A stretch of 37,026 nucleotides of DNA, taken from Deltaproteobacteria bacterium. GTDB taxonomy: Bacteria; Desulfobacterota; DSM-4660; Desulfatiglandales; Desulfatiglandaceae. Position numbers and translations under genes: made by a program. The stretch's first letter is position 1; each line of letters begins with the position of its first letter. The DNA is taken from NCBI GenBank assembly GCA_021737425.1, contig JAIPDZ010000006.1, positions 1 through 37,026 on the forward strand, read 5' to 3'. The notes beneath the pieces were generated by a model. The model did no database searches. It was not told the DNA's origin and was given only the letters and a program-made list of their open reading frames with translations. Shown one piece after another: positions 17,201 to 26,895 of the stretch.

Positions 17201-18657
17201 AGACCCATGAGCCCCTGTTTCAGGAGACCCTCATCCAAGCCGGGTTGAACAAGTATCTCTTTGAGATGACCAATATTCGAAACCAGGATTCATGGGTCCA
17301 CAAGGACCATGAAGACCTGGCCACGCAAAAGGCCCAGGACCTGGTGAGAATGGCGGTGGCCAAGGTGGCCCTCATGGAACCCCTCGAGGACTTCCCTTTG
17401 GAGATCAACCCACGGGCCCTGGTCATCGGAGGGGGTATCTCGGGGATGACCGCCGCCAAGAGTCTGGCCGAACAGGGCTATGCGGTCTGCCTGACGGAAA
17501 GGGGATCTGAACTGGGAGGCCAGGCCCGCAACCTGTTTAGGACCTGGAAAGGGGAAGATATCCAAAAAAACCTGGATGAACTCATCTCAACGGTGGAGGC
17601 GAACCCCCGGATAGACGTCCGCCTGAACACTCAGCTATTGGACGCGGAAGGGTTTGTGGGCAACTTCAGGACCACCCTCGGGCCTCCCGGCGGGGAGGGG
17701 GAAACCATCGAACACGGGGTCACCCTCATCGCCACGGGCGCCAGTGAATCCGAGCCCCGGGAATACCTCTACGGGAAAGACCCCAGAGTGCTCACGCACA
17801 CCCAACTGGACCGGCGATTCCTGGCCCAGGACCCCGCACTCAAACAAATAAAAAGCGCGGTATTCATACAGTGCGTGGGTTCCCGGGAACCGGATCGGCC
17901 TTACTGTTCACGGGTATGCTGTACCCATTCCATTGAAAGCGCCCTCCATCTAAAAGAAATAAATCCGGACATGCGGGTATTCATCCTGTATCGGGATATC
18001 CGCACCTACGGGGAACGGGAATACCTCTATCGTCAGGCCCGCATGGCCGGGATCCTGTTCATCCCGTTTTCCCTGGATCAAAAACCACGGGTTTCCGCCG
18101 GTGACGAGGGTCTGAGAATCTCTGTCGTGGACCGTCTCTTGGAAAAAGAGGTGGTGATTACCGCTGATCTGCTCTCCCTGGCATCGGCCATCGTGCCCCC
18201 GGCAGACGAGGCCCTGTCCAAGTTCTTCAAGCTGCCGGTAAACGAGGACGGCTTTTTTGTGGAGGCCCATGCCAAACTGGGTCCCTCTGAATTTGCCACC
18301 GACGGCGTCTTTTTGTGCGGCATGGCCCACTACCCCAAACCCATAGATGAATCCGTGGCCCAGGCCCTGGCCGCCTCATCCAGGGCCGTGACCCTGCTGT
18401 CCAAAAAGTCCGTCCTTATGAGCGGAATGGTGGCCCATGTCAATTCCTCCCTGTGCAGCGGCTGCGGGGTATGTGCGGAGGTGTGCCCTTATTCCGCACC
18501 ATCCATGGTGTCAGAAGGGGCTTTGGCGCCCAGGGCCGAAATAAATCCGGTCCTGTGCAAGGGATGCGGGTTATGCGCGGCATCCTGCCGTTCCGGGGCC
18601 ATCAACCTAAGAGGGTTCGGAGAAGATCAGATTATGGCCATGATTGAACAGAGTTGA
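14218..18657 (+). CDS. hdrA: HdrA-GltD-HdrA fusion flavoprotein with selenocysteine
   Basis: Giant heterodisulfide-reductase-type electron hub of 1479 residues after UGA readthrough (14395-14397, Sec60). Residues 1-~120 are an HdrA FAD-binding start: [18 protein letters not shown], then NDCAM[14 protein letters not shown], and ferredoxin ligands [11 protein letters not shown] (~109-119). Residues ~155-560 are a GltD-like NAD(P)H/FAD module ([44 protein letters not shown]). HdrA resumes with [16 protein letters not shown] (~622-637) and IQCVGSRD. A second HdrA unit follows from ~925 ([33 protein letters not shown]) and ends with two [4Fe-4S] motifs ([22 protein letters not shown]). ATG 14218 has GAGGAG upstream. 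Flavin-based electron bifurcation is the inferred role. Confidence 0.93.
14413..14430 (+). promoter_or_regulatory. SECIS-type hairpin of hdrA
   Basis: Fifteen bases after the UGA the mRNA reads CUGGUC-GAGGUC-GGCCGG: a 6-bp stem (two G-U pairs) and a 6-base loop containing GGUC, the same loop core as the E. coli fdhF element bound by SelB. Spacing and loop sequence both fit a bacterial selenocysteine insertion element. The same bases encode the conserved LVEVGR of HdrA. Confidence 0.75.
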
Positions 18658-18734
18658 AGGAGCCTCCCGTGCCGGGGATAACGGCGAACGCAACACCTTA
18701 TCCATAATCATGAACAAACCAGGTGAGAAAACAT

Positions 18735-19202
18735 ATGACCGAGATTGATGTAAACAAGACAGATCCTTATTTTGCCAGGGACATTATGAACCAGCCCGGG
18801 GGTGAAAAGATATGGGCCTGCTTTTCGTGTCGCACGTGTACGGCAAGCTGTCCCATAGCAGCCATCAATCATACATTCAATCCTGCACGGATCATCCGGA
18901 TGGCCTTATACGGGCTAAAACAGGACATCCTTAGAAGCGACTTCATATGGTTTTGTTCAAACTGTTATGCGTGCCAGGAGAGATGCCCCCAGGGGGTACG
19001 CATTACCGACATCATGACCCTGTTGAAAAACATGGCCATCCAGGGGGGATATATGCCATCCGGCATCAAATCCCAAATGGATATCATCAAAGGGGAGGGT
19101 CGCATCTACCCCATTGACGATTTTGACAATAAAAAGCGGGCCAAGGCGGGTCTTCCGCCGCTCCCCACTTCGTGCGAGGTGGTCAAGGCACTGTTTTCAT
19201 AG
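18735..19202 (+). CDS. hdrC: HdrC-like 2x[4Fe-4S] subunit
   Basis: Electron carrier between HdrA and HdrB. The 155-residue protein has two complete [4Fe-4S] motifs, CFSCRTCTASCP (Cys29, 32, 35, 39) and CSNCYACQERCP (Cys74, 77, 80, 84), in the spacing typical of HdrC. There is no membrane segment, so this is the soluble HdrABC type and not the HdrDE type. ATG 18735 is preferred over GTG 18723 because AGGTGAG ends 7 bases upstream of it. It lies 77 bases after hdrA and 33 before hdrB, consistent with one operon in the order A-C-B. Confidence 0.94.
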   Translation: MTEIDVNKTDPYFARDIMNQPGGEKIWACFSCRTCTASCPIAAINHTFNPARIIRMALYGLKQDILRSDFIWFCSNCYACQERCPQGVRITDIMTLLKNMAIQGGYMPSGIKSQMDIIKGEGRIYPIDDFDNKKRAKAGLPPLPTSCEVVKALFS

Positions 19203-19235
19203 GACCGTTTCGCCAAACACGTAAGGAATGAGCCG

Positions 19236-20111
19236 ATGACATACGCACTTTTTTTGGGCTGCACCATCCCCGCTCGATCCCGCAATTATGAACTTTCCGC
19301 CCGAAAGGTGGCCCAGCAGCTGGGGATTGAACTGGTGGACATGAATGACTTTGTGTGCTGCGGGTTTCCCCTTAAATCAGCGGACATGGACGCTGCCGAA
19401 CGAATGGCCGCCTACAATCTCAGCCTGGCCCAAAAGCAGAACCTTGATATCTGTGCCCTGTGCAGTTCCTGCACCTCGGCCCTGGCCGAAACCGCACACC
19501 ATCTCTCCCAGGATGATGGGCGAAGAGCCCTCGTCAACGAACAGCTGTCAAAAGTCGGGGCCGTGTACCAGGGGGATATCAGAGTAAGGCATTTTGCGCG
19601 GATTCTGTTGGAAGAGGTCGGTGCTGAGCGCATCCGTTCCCACCTGCACAAGGATCTGAGTGATCTCACCATCGCCGTACATTACGGGTGTCATTACCTT
19701 AAGCCTTCGGCCGTTCACAACCATTTTGACGACGTGGAAGACCCCCGATCTCTGGACACACTCATTGGGCTTACGGGCGCCAAAGTCATTGATTATCCGG
19801 GAAGAAGAAACTGCTGCGGGGGCCCTTTACTCCCTGTGGAGGAGGCCCTGGCCGCATCCGTCAGCAAGGAGAAGCTGGATGCGGTAAAAGAAGCGGGGGC
19901 TGATGCCATTTGCCTGGTATGCCCCTTTTGTGCCGTGATGTACGACGGCAATCAAAAAAGCATTGAGTCCCAATACGGGGTCGAGTACGGTCTTCCGGTC
20001 TTATACCTGACCCAGCTTTTGGGGGTGGCCATGGGTTTCGACAGAAAGGAATTGGGCCTGAATATGAATGTGGTCAAAACCAAGGCCCTGTTAAAACGCT
20101 ATTTTGAATAA
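19236..20111 (+). CDS. hdrB: HdrB-like CCG-domain subunit
   Basis: Catalytic disulfide-reducing subunit of soluble Hdr complexes. The 291-residue protein has two CCG domains. The first is Cys9, Cys41-Cys42, Cys76 and Cys79 (C-x31-CC-x33-CxxC, in DFVCCGFPL and CALCSSC). The second is HYGCHYLKP, RRNCCGGPL and CLVCPFC. These bind the noncubane [4Fe-4S] clusters that split disulfides in methanogen HdrB. As no coenzyme M or B pathway is visible, the natural acceptor here is unknown; a small-molecule or protein disulfide is possible. Only 3 bases separate its stop from the end of the convergent large gene. Confidence 0.94.
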   Translation: MTYALFLGCTIPARSRNYELSARKVAQQLGIELVDMNDFVCCGFPLKSADMDAAERMAAYNLSLAQKQNLDICALCSSCTSALAETAHHLSQDDGRRALVNEQLSKVGAVYQGDIRVRHFARILLEEVGAERIRSHLHKDLSDLTIAVHYGCHYLKPSAVHNHFDDVEDPRSLDTLIGLTGAKVIDYPGRRNCCGGPLLPVEEALAASVSKEKLDAVKEAGADAICLVCPFCAVMYDGNQKSIESQYGVEYGLPVLYLTQLLGVAMGFDRKELGLNMNVVKTKALLKRYFE

Positions 20112-20114
20112 GGG

Positions 20115-23100
20115 TTACGACAGAGATACCAGTTGTTCCCGGATTCGGTCAAATTTCTTGGCGATGAGGGTTTCAAATTCCTTTCCAAAAAACCACCTGT
20201 TTTCCTGCAAGTACCACTTGATTTGGTCCCAATAGCCCTGCAGGGCATCCAGGTCATGGATGGAAGCCAGGGTTTGGTCAATGTCGTTCAACCGATCCCG
20301 TTTGAGATTGTCCTTGCGGAATTCATACAGGTCGTTTAGGCGTTCTCTTTGATCCGGTGTAAACCCCATATCCCATGATCGAGCCGAGATATCGGTCACC
20401 ATCTCATGGAGCTTCTTGAAATCCCTGACCTGATCCATCCGGGCCTTGATCTTATTTAACATCATGTCAATGATATCGTGCATCCTGGCCTCAAAGGCTT
20501 TCTCCAGTTCCAGTTCGTAATCCTCGGTATAAAAGCGATGCTTTCTCAGTGACCTGAGGCTGCCATGGAAATAGTTCTTGAGTTGATCCAGGTCATTTAT
20601 GGAATACATACGGGAGATCTTGCGGGGGAGGTTGATTCGTTCCTGAAACTGGATAAAAAGCACATGATGCGCATCATCTCTTCTGAAAAGAAGTCCTGTC
20701 TTGGCCTTGAACAGCTGGTCCGGGGCGGATTTGTCTTCCCAGAGCTTTTCCGTGCTCAAGGTATTTAAAAAGTGATTGGCGGCTTCGTAGCGTTTTTCAA
20801 TCACCTCACTCATGTCCAGGAAATTCAGGCAAATGGGAACCCGTGAAACGGGATGCATCCTGTGGGCGCCCAACAGGGCGGCCAAAAGGAGTTTGATCCT
20901 GTTTTCATAACTGAGATACCCGCTCACCTTTTCATACCCGGCAAGCCTGATACGGTCCCCCACGAGCTGCTGCAGGATAAAATGCCGCCTGGCTTCCACC
21001 AGGTTCTCGAGCGTATTGTAGATGCGAAAGGTTTCGTATACCTCCTTTTCAAAGGTGGCATACCCCACATTCAAAAAATTTCGTTTGCGATGAATGAATC
21101 TGAGCGGAACGCCCAGGAATATATCCACCAGATCTCGATATTGGACATATTGAATCCCCTGCAATCTAAAAATCCGCTCCACGGCAAAAATCATTTTCCC
21201 CGCCTCAAGCCGTTTGGACCCATCCACTGCCTCCCATTTGCCTGACTCCAGATAGTCGGCAGCGGTAACCCCTTCGGGGAGGCCCTTTTTCTGGAACTCC
21301 TCCAGGGCGTAATAGAGCGATCCCCGGCTTATAAAGGCCTCGTCCAGCTGTGCACGGAGGGTGGTTTTCCCGTCAATGATATTGTGGCACATGGACCTGA
21401 TCTGGAAAAGACGACCGGCCAGGTCCTCCAATATCAGGTCCTCCCGCATGGCCGAAAGCATCACAAACGAAAAGACAAAAAAGGCATCCAGGAGTTCCTT
21501 GTCCCGGGGCACAATGATCTCCCGAATGGCTGCGTAAGAGATTTCTCCCCGCACGTTATGATGAAACAGGCTGTGGTGCCTGACCAGGAAGATAAAGTAC
21601 TCCTTCCCCTTTTGATCCAGATGATACTTTTCGGCCAAATGTTCTTTTTCAATGAACAGGGCGCCCGCACCGCCCACGTCTGCCGGATTGATGTCATGGG
21701 CGTACTTTTGTCTCATCTCAGGGAGCCTTCCCACATCCTGAAATATAAAGGACTTGGCAAGGGCATCCAGCAGGGAAGCATTGTGATTGATGCCCTCCAC
21801 GATCCGGCACAGGTTCTCCAACTGGGACGTACTGAGTCCGATGATCCCTACAGCCATGGGTCCGAATTCCTTCTGGGCGCGCCGATGCAGAAATTGAATG
21901 TCCTGGAAGTCTTGTTTGTTCCGCGTCACCAGGGCCTGAAACTTCCGGGTGGCGATCATGAGATAATCCGTAATGGGGCGGTTGAGATAAAGTCGACCCA
22001 CGATATCCACATCTTTCAGCGCGGTAAACTCGGGGATCAAGAAGTCGAGCAAAAGCGGGGCGTGGTGAAAAAGGAGGTCCAGGTCCGTAAACAGGTGCTC
22101 CGGGCGAAAGATCACCTGGAGCAGGTTTCCTTTCAGGGCCTCTCTCAACGCCTCAGCCTTCTGAAACCAGGCAATCTGTTTCGTGGGCAGTGCAGGAGGG
22201 GATTCCGCATCCTGAATAAGGGTGAGGTGACTCTGATAAAAGGTTTTCAAATTCCCGAAAAGGGTGTTCAGGGTCTTTAGGTCCGTGAGGGGAATATCCG
22301 CCACAGGTCGGTTGGCCAATTCCTTCAACAGGCGGTCCAGGGTATCCAGGTTTTCTCCCATATCCTTGTAGTCGATCTCCAAGACCTCCCGTTCCCGGCC
22401 GGATACACTGATTTGAAACCCGGTCCCCACGATAAAGGAGGACCGGCTCTGTTCCAGTTGTTTCCGAAATCGGTCCAGGATATCCAGGTCTAAGTAATGG
22501 ACATTGATGGCCCGGGCCTCCGCCTCCACCTTTTTTATGTGCGCATCGATGTCTCCCGCTTCCACCTCAGTGAGAATCGGATTGAAGTTAATGATCTTCC
22601 CCTGCGCCAGACTCACCGTAATCCAGAGAAGTACAAATATGTTTCGACTGTCCATGCGTTGAAAAAGATGCCCGGTCCCATGGAATTCCGTCTCCAGAAA
22701 CCGACGGTAAAATTGCGGCAGTTCCAGGGGATCAAATTTCAGGTACATCTGTTCAAATTCCTCCACCGTACGGATAAGCCTCAACACATTCTCGATCCTG
22801 GATAGTTTCACCTCATTATAGTCGGCCAGGGACTCCTTCTCCATCTCCCCTTTCCCGGGCAGTTCGGACCATTCATAGAGGAATTCGAAATACCCCATCA
22901 TCATGAGGACCTTTCGGATGATCTTGTTGTGTATCCCGCCCATGGCCGTGATTTTCTCATCCAAAAGCTGATCCCAGTCCAATTCCTGGTTGATGATCAC
23001 CCGCACCGTAGACTCATACAGGTCAAAAAGTTCCTTGAGCTGCTCCGGCGAGAGTTCCGCATCTCCGGCCGCCTCGGTTTCCGCCAGCGTCATGACCCGA

Positions 23101-24827
23101 CAGTACCGGAGCAGGTTAAGGGCTTCCTGGGGATCATATTTTTGGGCCATGTCTGAAACAGGTTTCAGGGTTTTTTCGGTCATCTTGCCTGAAATGATGC
23201 GCCCGAAGTGGGTGTGGCCCAGGACAATCAGGAGAACCTCCCTCAACTCAGGGGAATCAAATCCGAAAAAAGTGAGCGCTTCCAGGTTGTTAATGACGCT
23301 CGTGGCAGGTCCTTCCATATTCTCCGGGTTAAGGTATTCCCGAATCCTCTCCAGGCGTTTGATTCTGGATATGAGCTTGATGACATGATTGAATGCCCCG
23401 AACCGCCGATTGCGGTTTTCAAAGGGCTGTCTGAGGCGATCCACGAAAACCTGGGGCAACGTACGGTGGTCCCCCTTTCTCAGCCCGTCCAAAATCCTCA
23501 GGGTTCGGATCAAAAACTCAAAGGAATCCCGGTATTCGGCCACCAGTTCAATGGGACAGCCGCTGAGATTGGATTCTCCAACCTCCTGCTTGATGTCTTT
23601 CAGGGTGGCTTTCAACGGCCTTTTGCACCCCAGATACACCATCATGCACTGGGGAACATAATCGGTAAAAGAGAGCCTTTCTTCCCAATCCCGCCTGACC
23701 GGTTCGGGAAGCGTGGCGTGGAGATACGTCTGGTCAAAAAAAGTGGGGAGGATCCGGTCCCAGGTCTTTTCCTGGTTCACGGTGAAAGGCCATTGTGCAA
23801 ACCCGCTGTTAAAATAGGGTAGACGATCGATCTCTTTGAGGGACATCTCTTCCAGAGATCGTCCTCGCAGCAATTGGTCCACTACATCCTGCAACACATA
23901 CCGGCCGTCTAAATACTTCTCCAGATCGGAGACGTTAACGAAGACGCGATGGTCCTTGATGCGATATTTTTTCTTGGTGGCGAAAATATGGGTGAAGAGA
24001 GCGAAACGCTTCTCTTCCAATTCGGTCCTGAATGTGATTTCAGTCTTCTGCTTGGTTTTTCCTGAGAGATGATTGGCGATAATAAAGAGCTCGCCATCAG
24101 GACTCAATGCCTTGTATATCTTCCAGAGGATGTAGATGCAATGCGCGTCAAGCCGTTTCTTTGACAACGCCGCCTGATTGAGCACACTGGACCGCTGCAT
24201 GAGGACCACCTCATACAAATCGCCGGTCAGTATGACCAAATCCAAGGGTGTGCTCACCCGCTTGAGCCGTTCCGGGGAGTCCAGCACAAAGAGATGGTGT
24301 TCCTTGAACTGAAGAGAGAGCTCCTGCACGATCAAGTCATCTTGGGTACTCAAGATACCGATATGTTGCTGCTCTCTCAGGTTTTTCTTTATATGCAGAT
24401 GAACGATGCGGGTGATCTCATCCACCTTTGCCTTCACCTGCGTCAGCGTATCGGAAATGAGGTGAATGGGAATCAGGTAATAAGGTTTTCCAAAACGGGA
24501 AAACCGGATGAGCAGCCCGATCTTTCGGTATATTTCATTAAGGACCCGATAATTTTGTTTCACGTCTTCGGGGTCTTCAAAGCAGATGGAATTGAGTATC
24601 TCCATTTCCTTTGGCTTGAGTCTGTCGTAGTCCTCGAAAAGCCCCAAGCCATAGGCATTTCCGCCGAATCGACTCCTCAGCTGGGAGGGATGTCTGAAGG
24701 ACGCCACAGTGCCCAGCGGCACGTAAGCAGGATCAATCCCGAGGTCCTCATAATTTTCAGGTTTGATGAATTGAAACGGGCCTTCCTGCCAGAAGGCCTC
24801 CTTGGGAAGGGTATCAGTAGAACCCAT
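20115..24827 (-). CDS. Uncharacterised 1570-residue multidomain protein with degenerate HD-like region
   Basis: I do not recognise the whole protein. It has no signal peptide or clear membrane segment and is mostly predicted helical. Residues ~150-290 look like a Rossmann fold, with IGILSTQDDLIVQELSL, LDLVILTGDLYEVVLM and ALSPDGELFIIANHL, reminiscent of the later strands of class I methyltransferases, but no glycine-rich SAM loop is obvious. Residues ~1015-1120 resemble the HD domain of GlnD-type nucleotidyl hydrolases (FQDVGRLPEMR then FLVRHHSLFHHNVRGEI), with Gln in place of the first metal-binding His. The last ~130 residues are charged and coiled-coil-like. It lies 149 bases after livF on the same strand and may end the liv operon. 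Confidence 0.85.
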   Translation of the reverse strand: MGSTDTLPKEAFWQEGPFQFIKPENYEDLGIDPAYVPLGTVASFRHPSQLRSRFGGNAYGLGLFEDYDRLKPKEMEILNSICFEDPEDVKQNYRVLNEIYRKIGLLIRFSRFGKPYYLIPIHLISDTLTQVKAKVDEITRIVHLHIKKNLREQQHIGILSTQDDLIVQELSLQFKEHHLFVLDSPERLKRVSTPLDLVILTGDLYEVVLMQRSSVLNQAALSKKRLDAHCIYILWKIYKALSPDGELFIIANHLSGKTKQKTEITFRTELEEKRFALFTHIFATKKKYRIKDHRVFVNVSDLEKYLDGRYVLQDVVDQLLRGRSLEEMSLKEIDRLPYFNSGFAQWPFTVNQEKTWDRILPTFFDQTYLHATLPEPVRRDWEERLSFTDYVPQCMMVYLGCKRPLKATLKDIKQEVGESNLSGCPIELVAEYRDSFEFLIRTLRILDGLRKGDHRTLPQVFVDRLRQPFENRNRRFGAFNHVIKLISRIKRLERIREYLNPENMEGPATSVINNLEALTFFGFDSPELREVLLIVLGHTHFGRIISGKMTEKTLKPVSDMAQKYDPQEALNLLRYCRVMTLAETEAAGDAELSPEQLKELFDLYESTVRVIINQELDWDQLLDEKITAMGGIHNKIIRKVLMMMGYFEFLYEWSELPGKGEMEKESLADYNEVKLSRIENVLRLIRTVEEFEQMYLKFDPLELPQFYRRFLETEFHGTGHLFQRMDSRNIFVLLWITVSLAQGKIINFNPILTEVEAGDIDAHIKKVEAEARAINVHYLDLDILDRFRKQLEQSRSSFIVGTGFQISVSGREREVLEIDYKDMGENLDTLDRLLKELANRPVADIPLTDLKTLNTLFGNLKTFYQSHLTLIQDAESPPALPTKQIAWFQKAEALREALKGNLLQVIFRPEHLFTDLDLLFHHAPLLLDFLIPEFTALKDVDIVGRLYLNRPITDYLMIATRKFQALVTRNKQDFQDIQFLHRRAQKEFGPMAVGIIGLSTSQLENLCRIVEGINHNASLLDALAKSFIFQDVGRLPEMRQKYAHDINPADVGGAGALFIEKEHLAEKYHLDQKGKEYFIFLVRHHSLFHHNVRGEISYAAIREIIVPRDKELLDAFFVFSFVMLSAMREDLILEDLAGRLFQIRSMCHNIIDGKTTLRAQLDEAFISRGSLYYALEEFQKKGLPEGVTAADYLESGKWEAVDGSKRLEAGKMIFAVERIFRLQGIQYVQYRDLVDIFLGVPLRFIHRKRNFLNVGYATFEKEVYETFRIYNTLENLVEARRHFILQQLVGDRIRLAGYEKVSGYLSYENRIKLLLAALLGAHRMHPVSRVPICLNFLDMSEVIEKRYEAANHFLNTLSTEKLWEDKSAPDQLFKAKTGLLFRRDDAHHVLFIQFQERINLPRKISRMYSINDLDQLKNYFHGSLRSLRKHRFYTEDYELELEKAFEARMHDIIDMMLNKIKARMDQVRDFKKLHEMVTDISARSWDMGFTPDQRERLNDLYEFRKDNLKRDRLNDIDQTLASIHDLDALQGYWDQIKWYLQENRWFFGKEFETLIAKKFDRIREQLVSLS

Positions 24828-24976
24828 TACGCTCAGGTCCTCATGCAGAGTGGTTGGATACGGAAGCCGATTTTTGGAACAATCGAAGACTCAGGATCTT
24901 ACCTAAGGTCATAATGCCGGGCCATCACCCTCTGAAGGCACTGTAAGGAAGCGGTAGGGAGGGATATATGCCCTTT

Positions 24977-25780
24977 TTAAAGCCATCTTTTGCGGCGTTT
25001 ATAGGCCTTTACATCCTTGTATGATTTGAGGGTTCCGGATGCAGCGGTTCCCAGGTAAAACTCTTTCACATCCGGATTTTCTCTCAACTCCTGGGCACTG
25101 TTTTCCATAACGATTTTGCCGTTCTCCATCACATAGCCGTAATGGGCAATCTGGAGCGCCATATTGGCATTTTGTTCCACCACCATCAGGGTGGCGGCCT
25201 GTTCTTCATTGATCCGCTTGATGATCTGGAATATCTCTTTCACCAGCAGGGGCGCCAACCCCAGGGAAGGCTCATCCAGCAATAGGAGCATGGGATGGGC
25301 CATCAGGGCCCGGCCGATCACCAGCATCTGAAGTTCGCCTCCGCTGCAATATCCGGCCATGGCCCTTTTGCGGGCCAAAAGCGCGGGGAAGTAATGGTAG
25401 ACCAAATCCAGATCCTTTTGATAGGGTTTTCCCCAGCGCGTCGCCGTACCCACCCGCAGGTTCTCTTCCACGGTTAAGTACTTAAATTCCTGCCGCCCCT
25501 CCAGGACCTGGATGATCCCTTTCCGGGTAATTTCCTCGGGTGAAGAATTCTGGACCGCTTTGCCATCGTACTCGATGGATCCTTCCGTCACTCTGCCGTT
25601 TTCAGGCTTTAGCAGACCTGAAATGGCCTTCAGCGTGGTGGTTTTGCCGGCGCCGTTGCTCCCCAAGAGCGACACAATCTGTCCCTCCCGGATGGTGAGG
25701 GACACCCCCTTGAGGACCTGTATGACATCGGAATAGACCACACTGATATTGTTGATCAGCAGCCTTACATTACCTTCCAT
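24977..25780 (-). CDS. livF: Branched-chain-type ABC transporter ATPase LivF
   Basis: Second ATPase of a HAAT-family importer; it drives uptake with LivG on the cytoplasmic face of LivHM. The 267-residue protein shows Walker A GSNGAGKTT (40-48), signature CSGGELQM (a variant of LSGGQ), Walker B LLLLDEPSLGL, and the switch His region replaced by VVEQNANMAL, as in LivF. A basic C-terminal tail (YKRRKRWL) extends beyond E. coli LivF. It starts 38 bases after livM and has AAGGAAGG upstream. The substrate of the system is unlikely to be only an amino acid, given the acyl-CoA ligase in the operon. Confidence 0.93.
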   Translation of the reverse strand: MEGNVRLLINNISVVYSDVIQVLKGVSLTIREGQIVSLLGSNGAGKTTTLKAISGLLKPENGRVTEGSIEYDGKAVQNSSPEEITRKGIIQVLEGRQEFKYLTVEENLRVGTATRWGKPYQKDLDLVYHYFPALLARKRAMAGYCSGGELQMLVIGRALMAHPMLLLLDEPSLGLAPLLVKEIFQIIKRINEEQAATLMVVEQNANMALQIAHYGYVMENGKIVMENSAQELRENPDVKEFYLGTAASGTLKSYKDVKAYKRRKRWL

Positions 25781-25818
25781 ACCCCGAAACCTTCCTTACC
25801 GCTTATGGTCTTGATCGG

Positions 25819-26889
25819 TCAATAGGAAAACGGCCAGAGCCTGAAGCTTGACCGCACAATCCGCCATACCTCTGCCAGACCCTTGGGTTCAAAAATGATG
25901 AACAGGACAATGGCCAGCCCGTAAATGAACTCGCGGAGCGGTGCAATGGTCAGGGCCACCCCGGTGCTGGCCCCGATATTCATGAGATATTCGGTAATCA
26001 TGCTCAACACCTCATTTAAGGAGACAATGAACACGGAACCGAACACGGCCCCCGGAATGCTCCCCAGCCCTCCGATGATGATCATGGCCACATATTCGAT
26101 GGACAGTCCCAGATTAAAAGGCTCCGGGGTGATACTCATCATATAATACGCATAAAGGGCTCCGGCAAATCCAGCATAAAAAGAGCTGACGGCGAACGAC
26201 AGCAGCTTGTAGGGAAACACCGGGATCCCCATCCCTTCTGCGGCCCGGTCATTATCCCGGATGGCGATAAAGGCGCGCCCGATCCGGGTTCGAATCAGAT
26301 TGACCGCTATCCAGGTCATGAGGACAAAACAGATGAATACCACGTAGAAAAAGGACCGGTCAGAGCCCAAATCCAGTCCGAATAAGGATGCACTGGGCAC
26401 CACAATGCCCATGGCCCCGCCGGTGAGGCTCTCCCACTGCACCAGGACATAGTCCACAATGAACTGCCCGGCCAGGGTGGCGATACACAGGTAGAGGTGC
26501 TTGAGCCGGGCAGAGGGGAGCCCGAAGATCATCCCCACCCCCGAAGCCACCACCCCTGCCAGGGGGACCGACAGCCAGAACGGAAAGCCCAATCGGGTGG
26601 CCAGGATGGCCCCGGCATAGGCCCCCACGCCGAAAAAAGCCCCGTGACCCAAAGAGATCTGCCCCGTAAATCCGATAAGGAGGTTCAGGCCCACCGCGGC
26701 AATGGCATAAATACCGATGGTATTTAAGATATAAAGAAAGTAGGCGCTGCTGATGAAGGGGACCACCGCAAACAACAGCAACATACCGATCCACATCCAC
26801 AGCCGTCCGAAATCGGTATCAAAAATGGCCAGTTCCTCTTTGTAACTGACGTTGAAATTGCCGCAGGGATGAAACTGTAGCTTGCGCAT
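25819..26889 (-). CDS. livM: Branched-chain-type ABC transporter permease LivM
   Basis: Inner-membrane permease that pairs with LivH. The 356-residue protein has about nine to ten hydrophobic segments after a ~30-residue polar N-terminus. Family landmarks are GLNLLIGFTGQISLGHGAFFGVGAYAGA cut across the first conserved loop, FIAIRDNDRAAEGMGIP in the cytoplasmic EAA-like loop, and IIGGLGSIPGAVFGS. It begins 6 bases after livH, so the two permeases are translated together. Confidence 0.93.
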   Translation of the reverse strand: MRKLQFHPCGNFNVSYKEELAIFDTDFGRLWMWIGMLLLFAVVPFISSAYFLYILNTIGIYAIAAVGLNLLIGFTGQISLGHGAFFGVGAYAGAILATRLGFPFWLSVPLAGVVASGVGMIFGLPSARLKHLYLCIATLAGQFIVDYVLVQWESLTGGAMGIVVPSASLFGLDLGSDRSFFYVVFICFVLMTWIAVNLIRTRIGRAFIAIRDNDRAAEGMGIPVFPYKLLSFAVSSFYAGFAGALYAYYMMSITPEPFNLGLSIEYVAMIIIGGLGSIPGAVFGSVFIVSLNEVLSMITEYLMNIGASTGVALTIAPLREFIYGLAIVLFIIFEPKGLAEVWRIVRSSFRLWPFSY

Positions 26890-26895
26890 TTTTTG

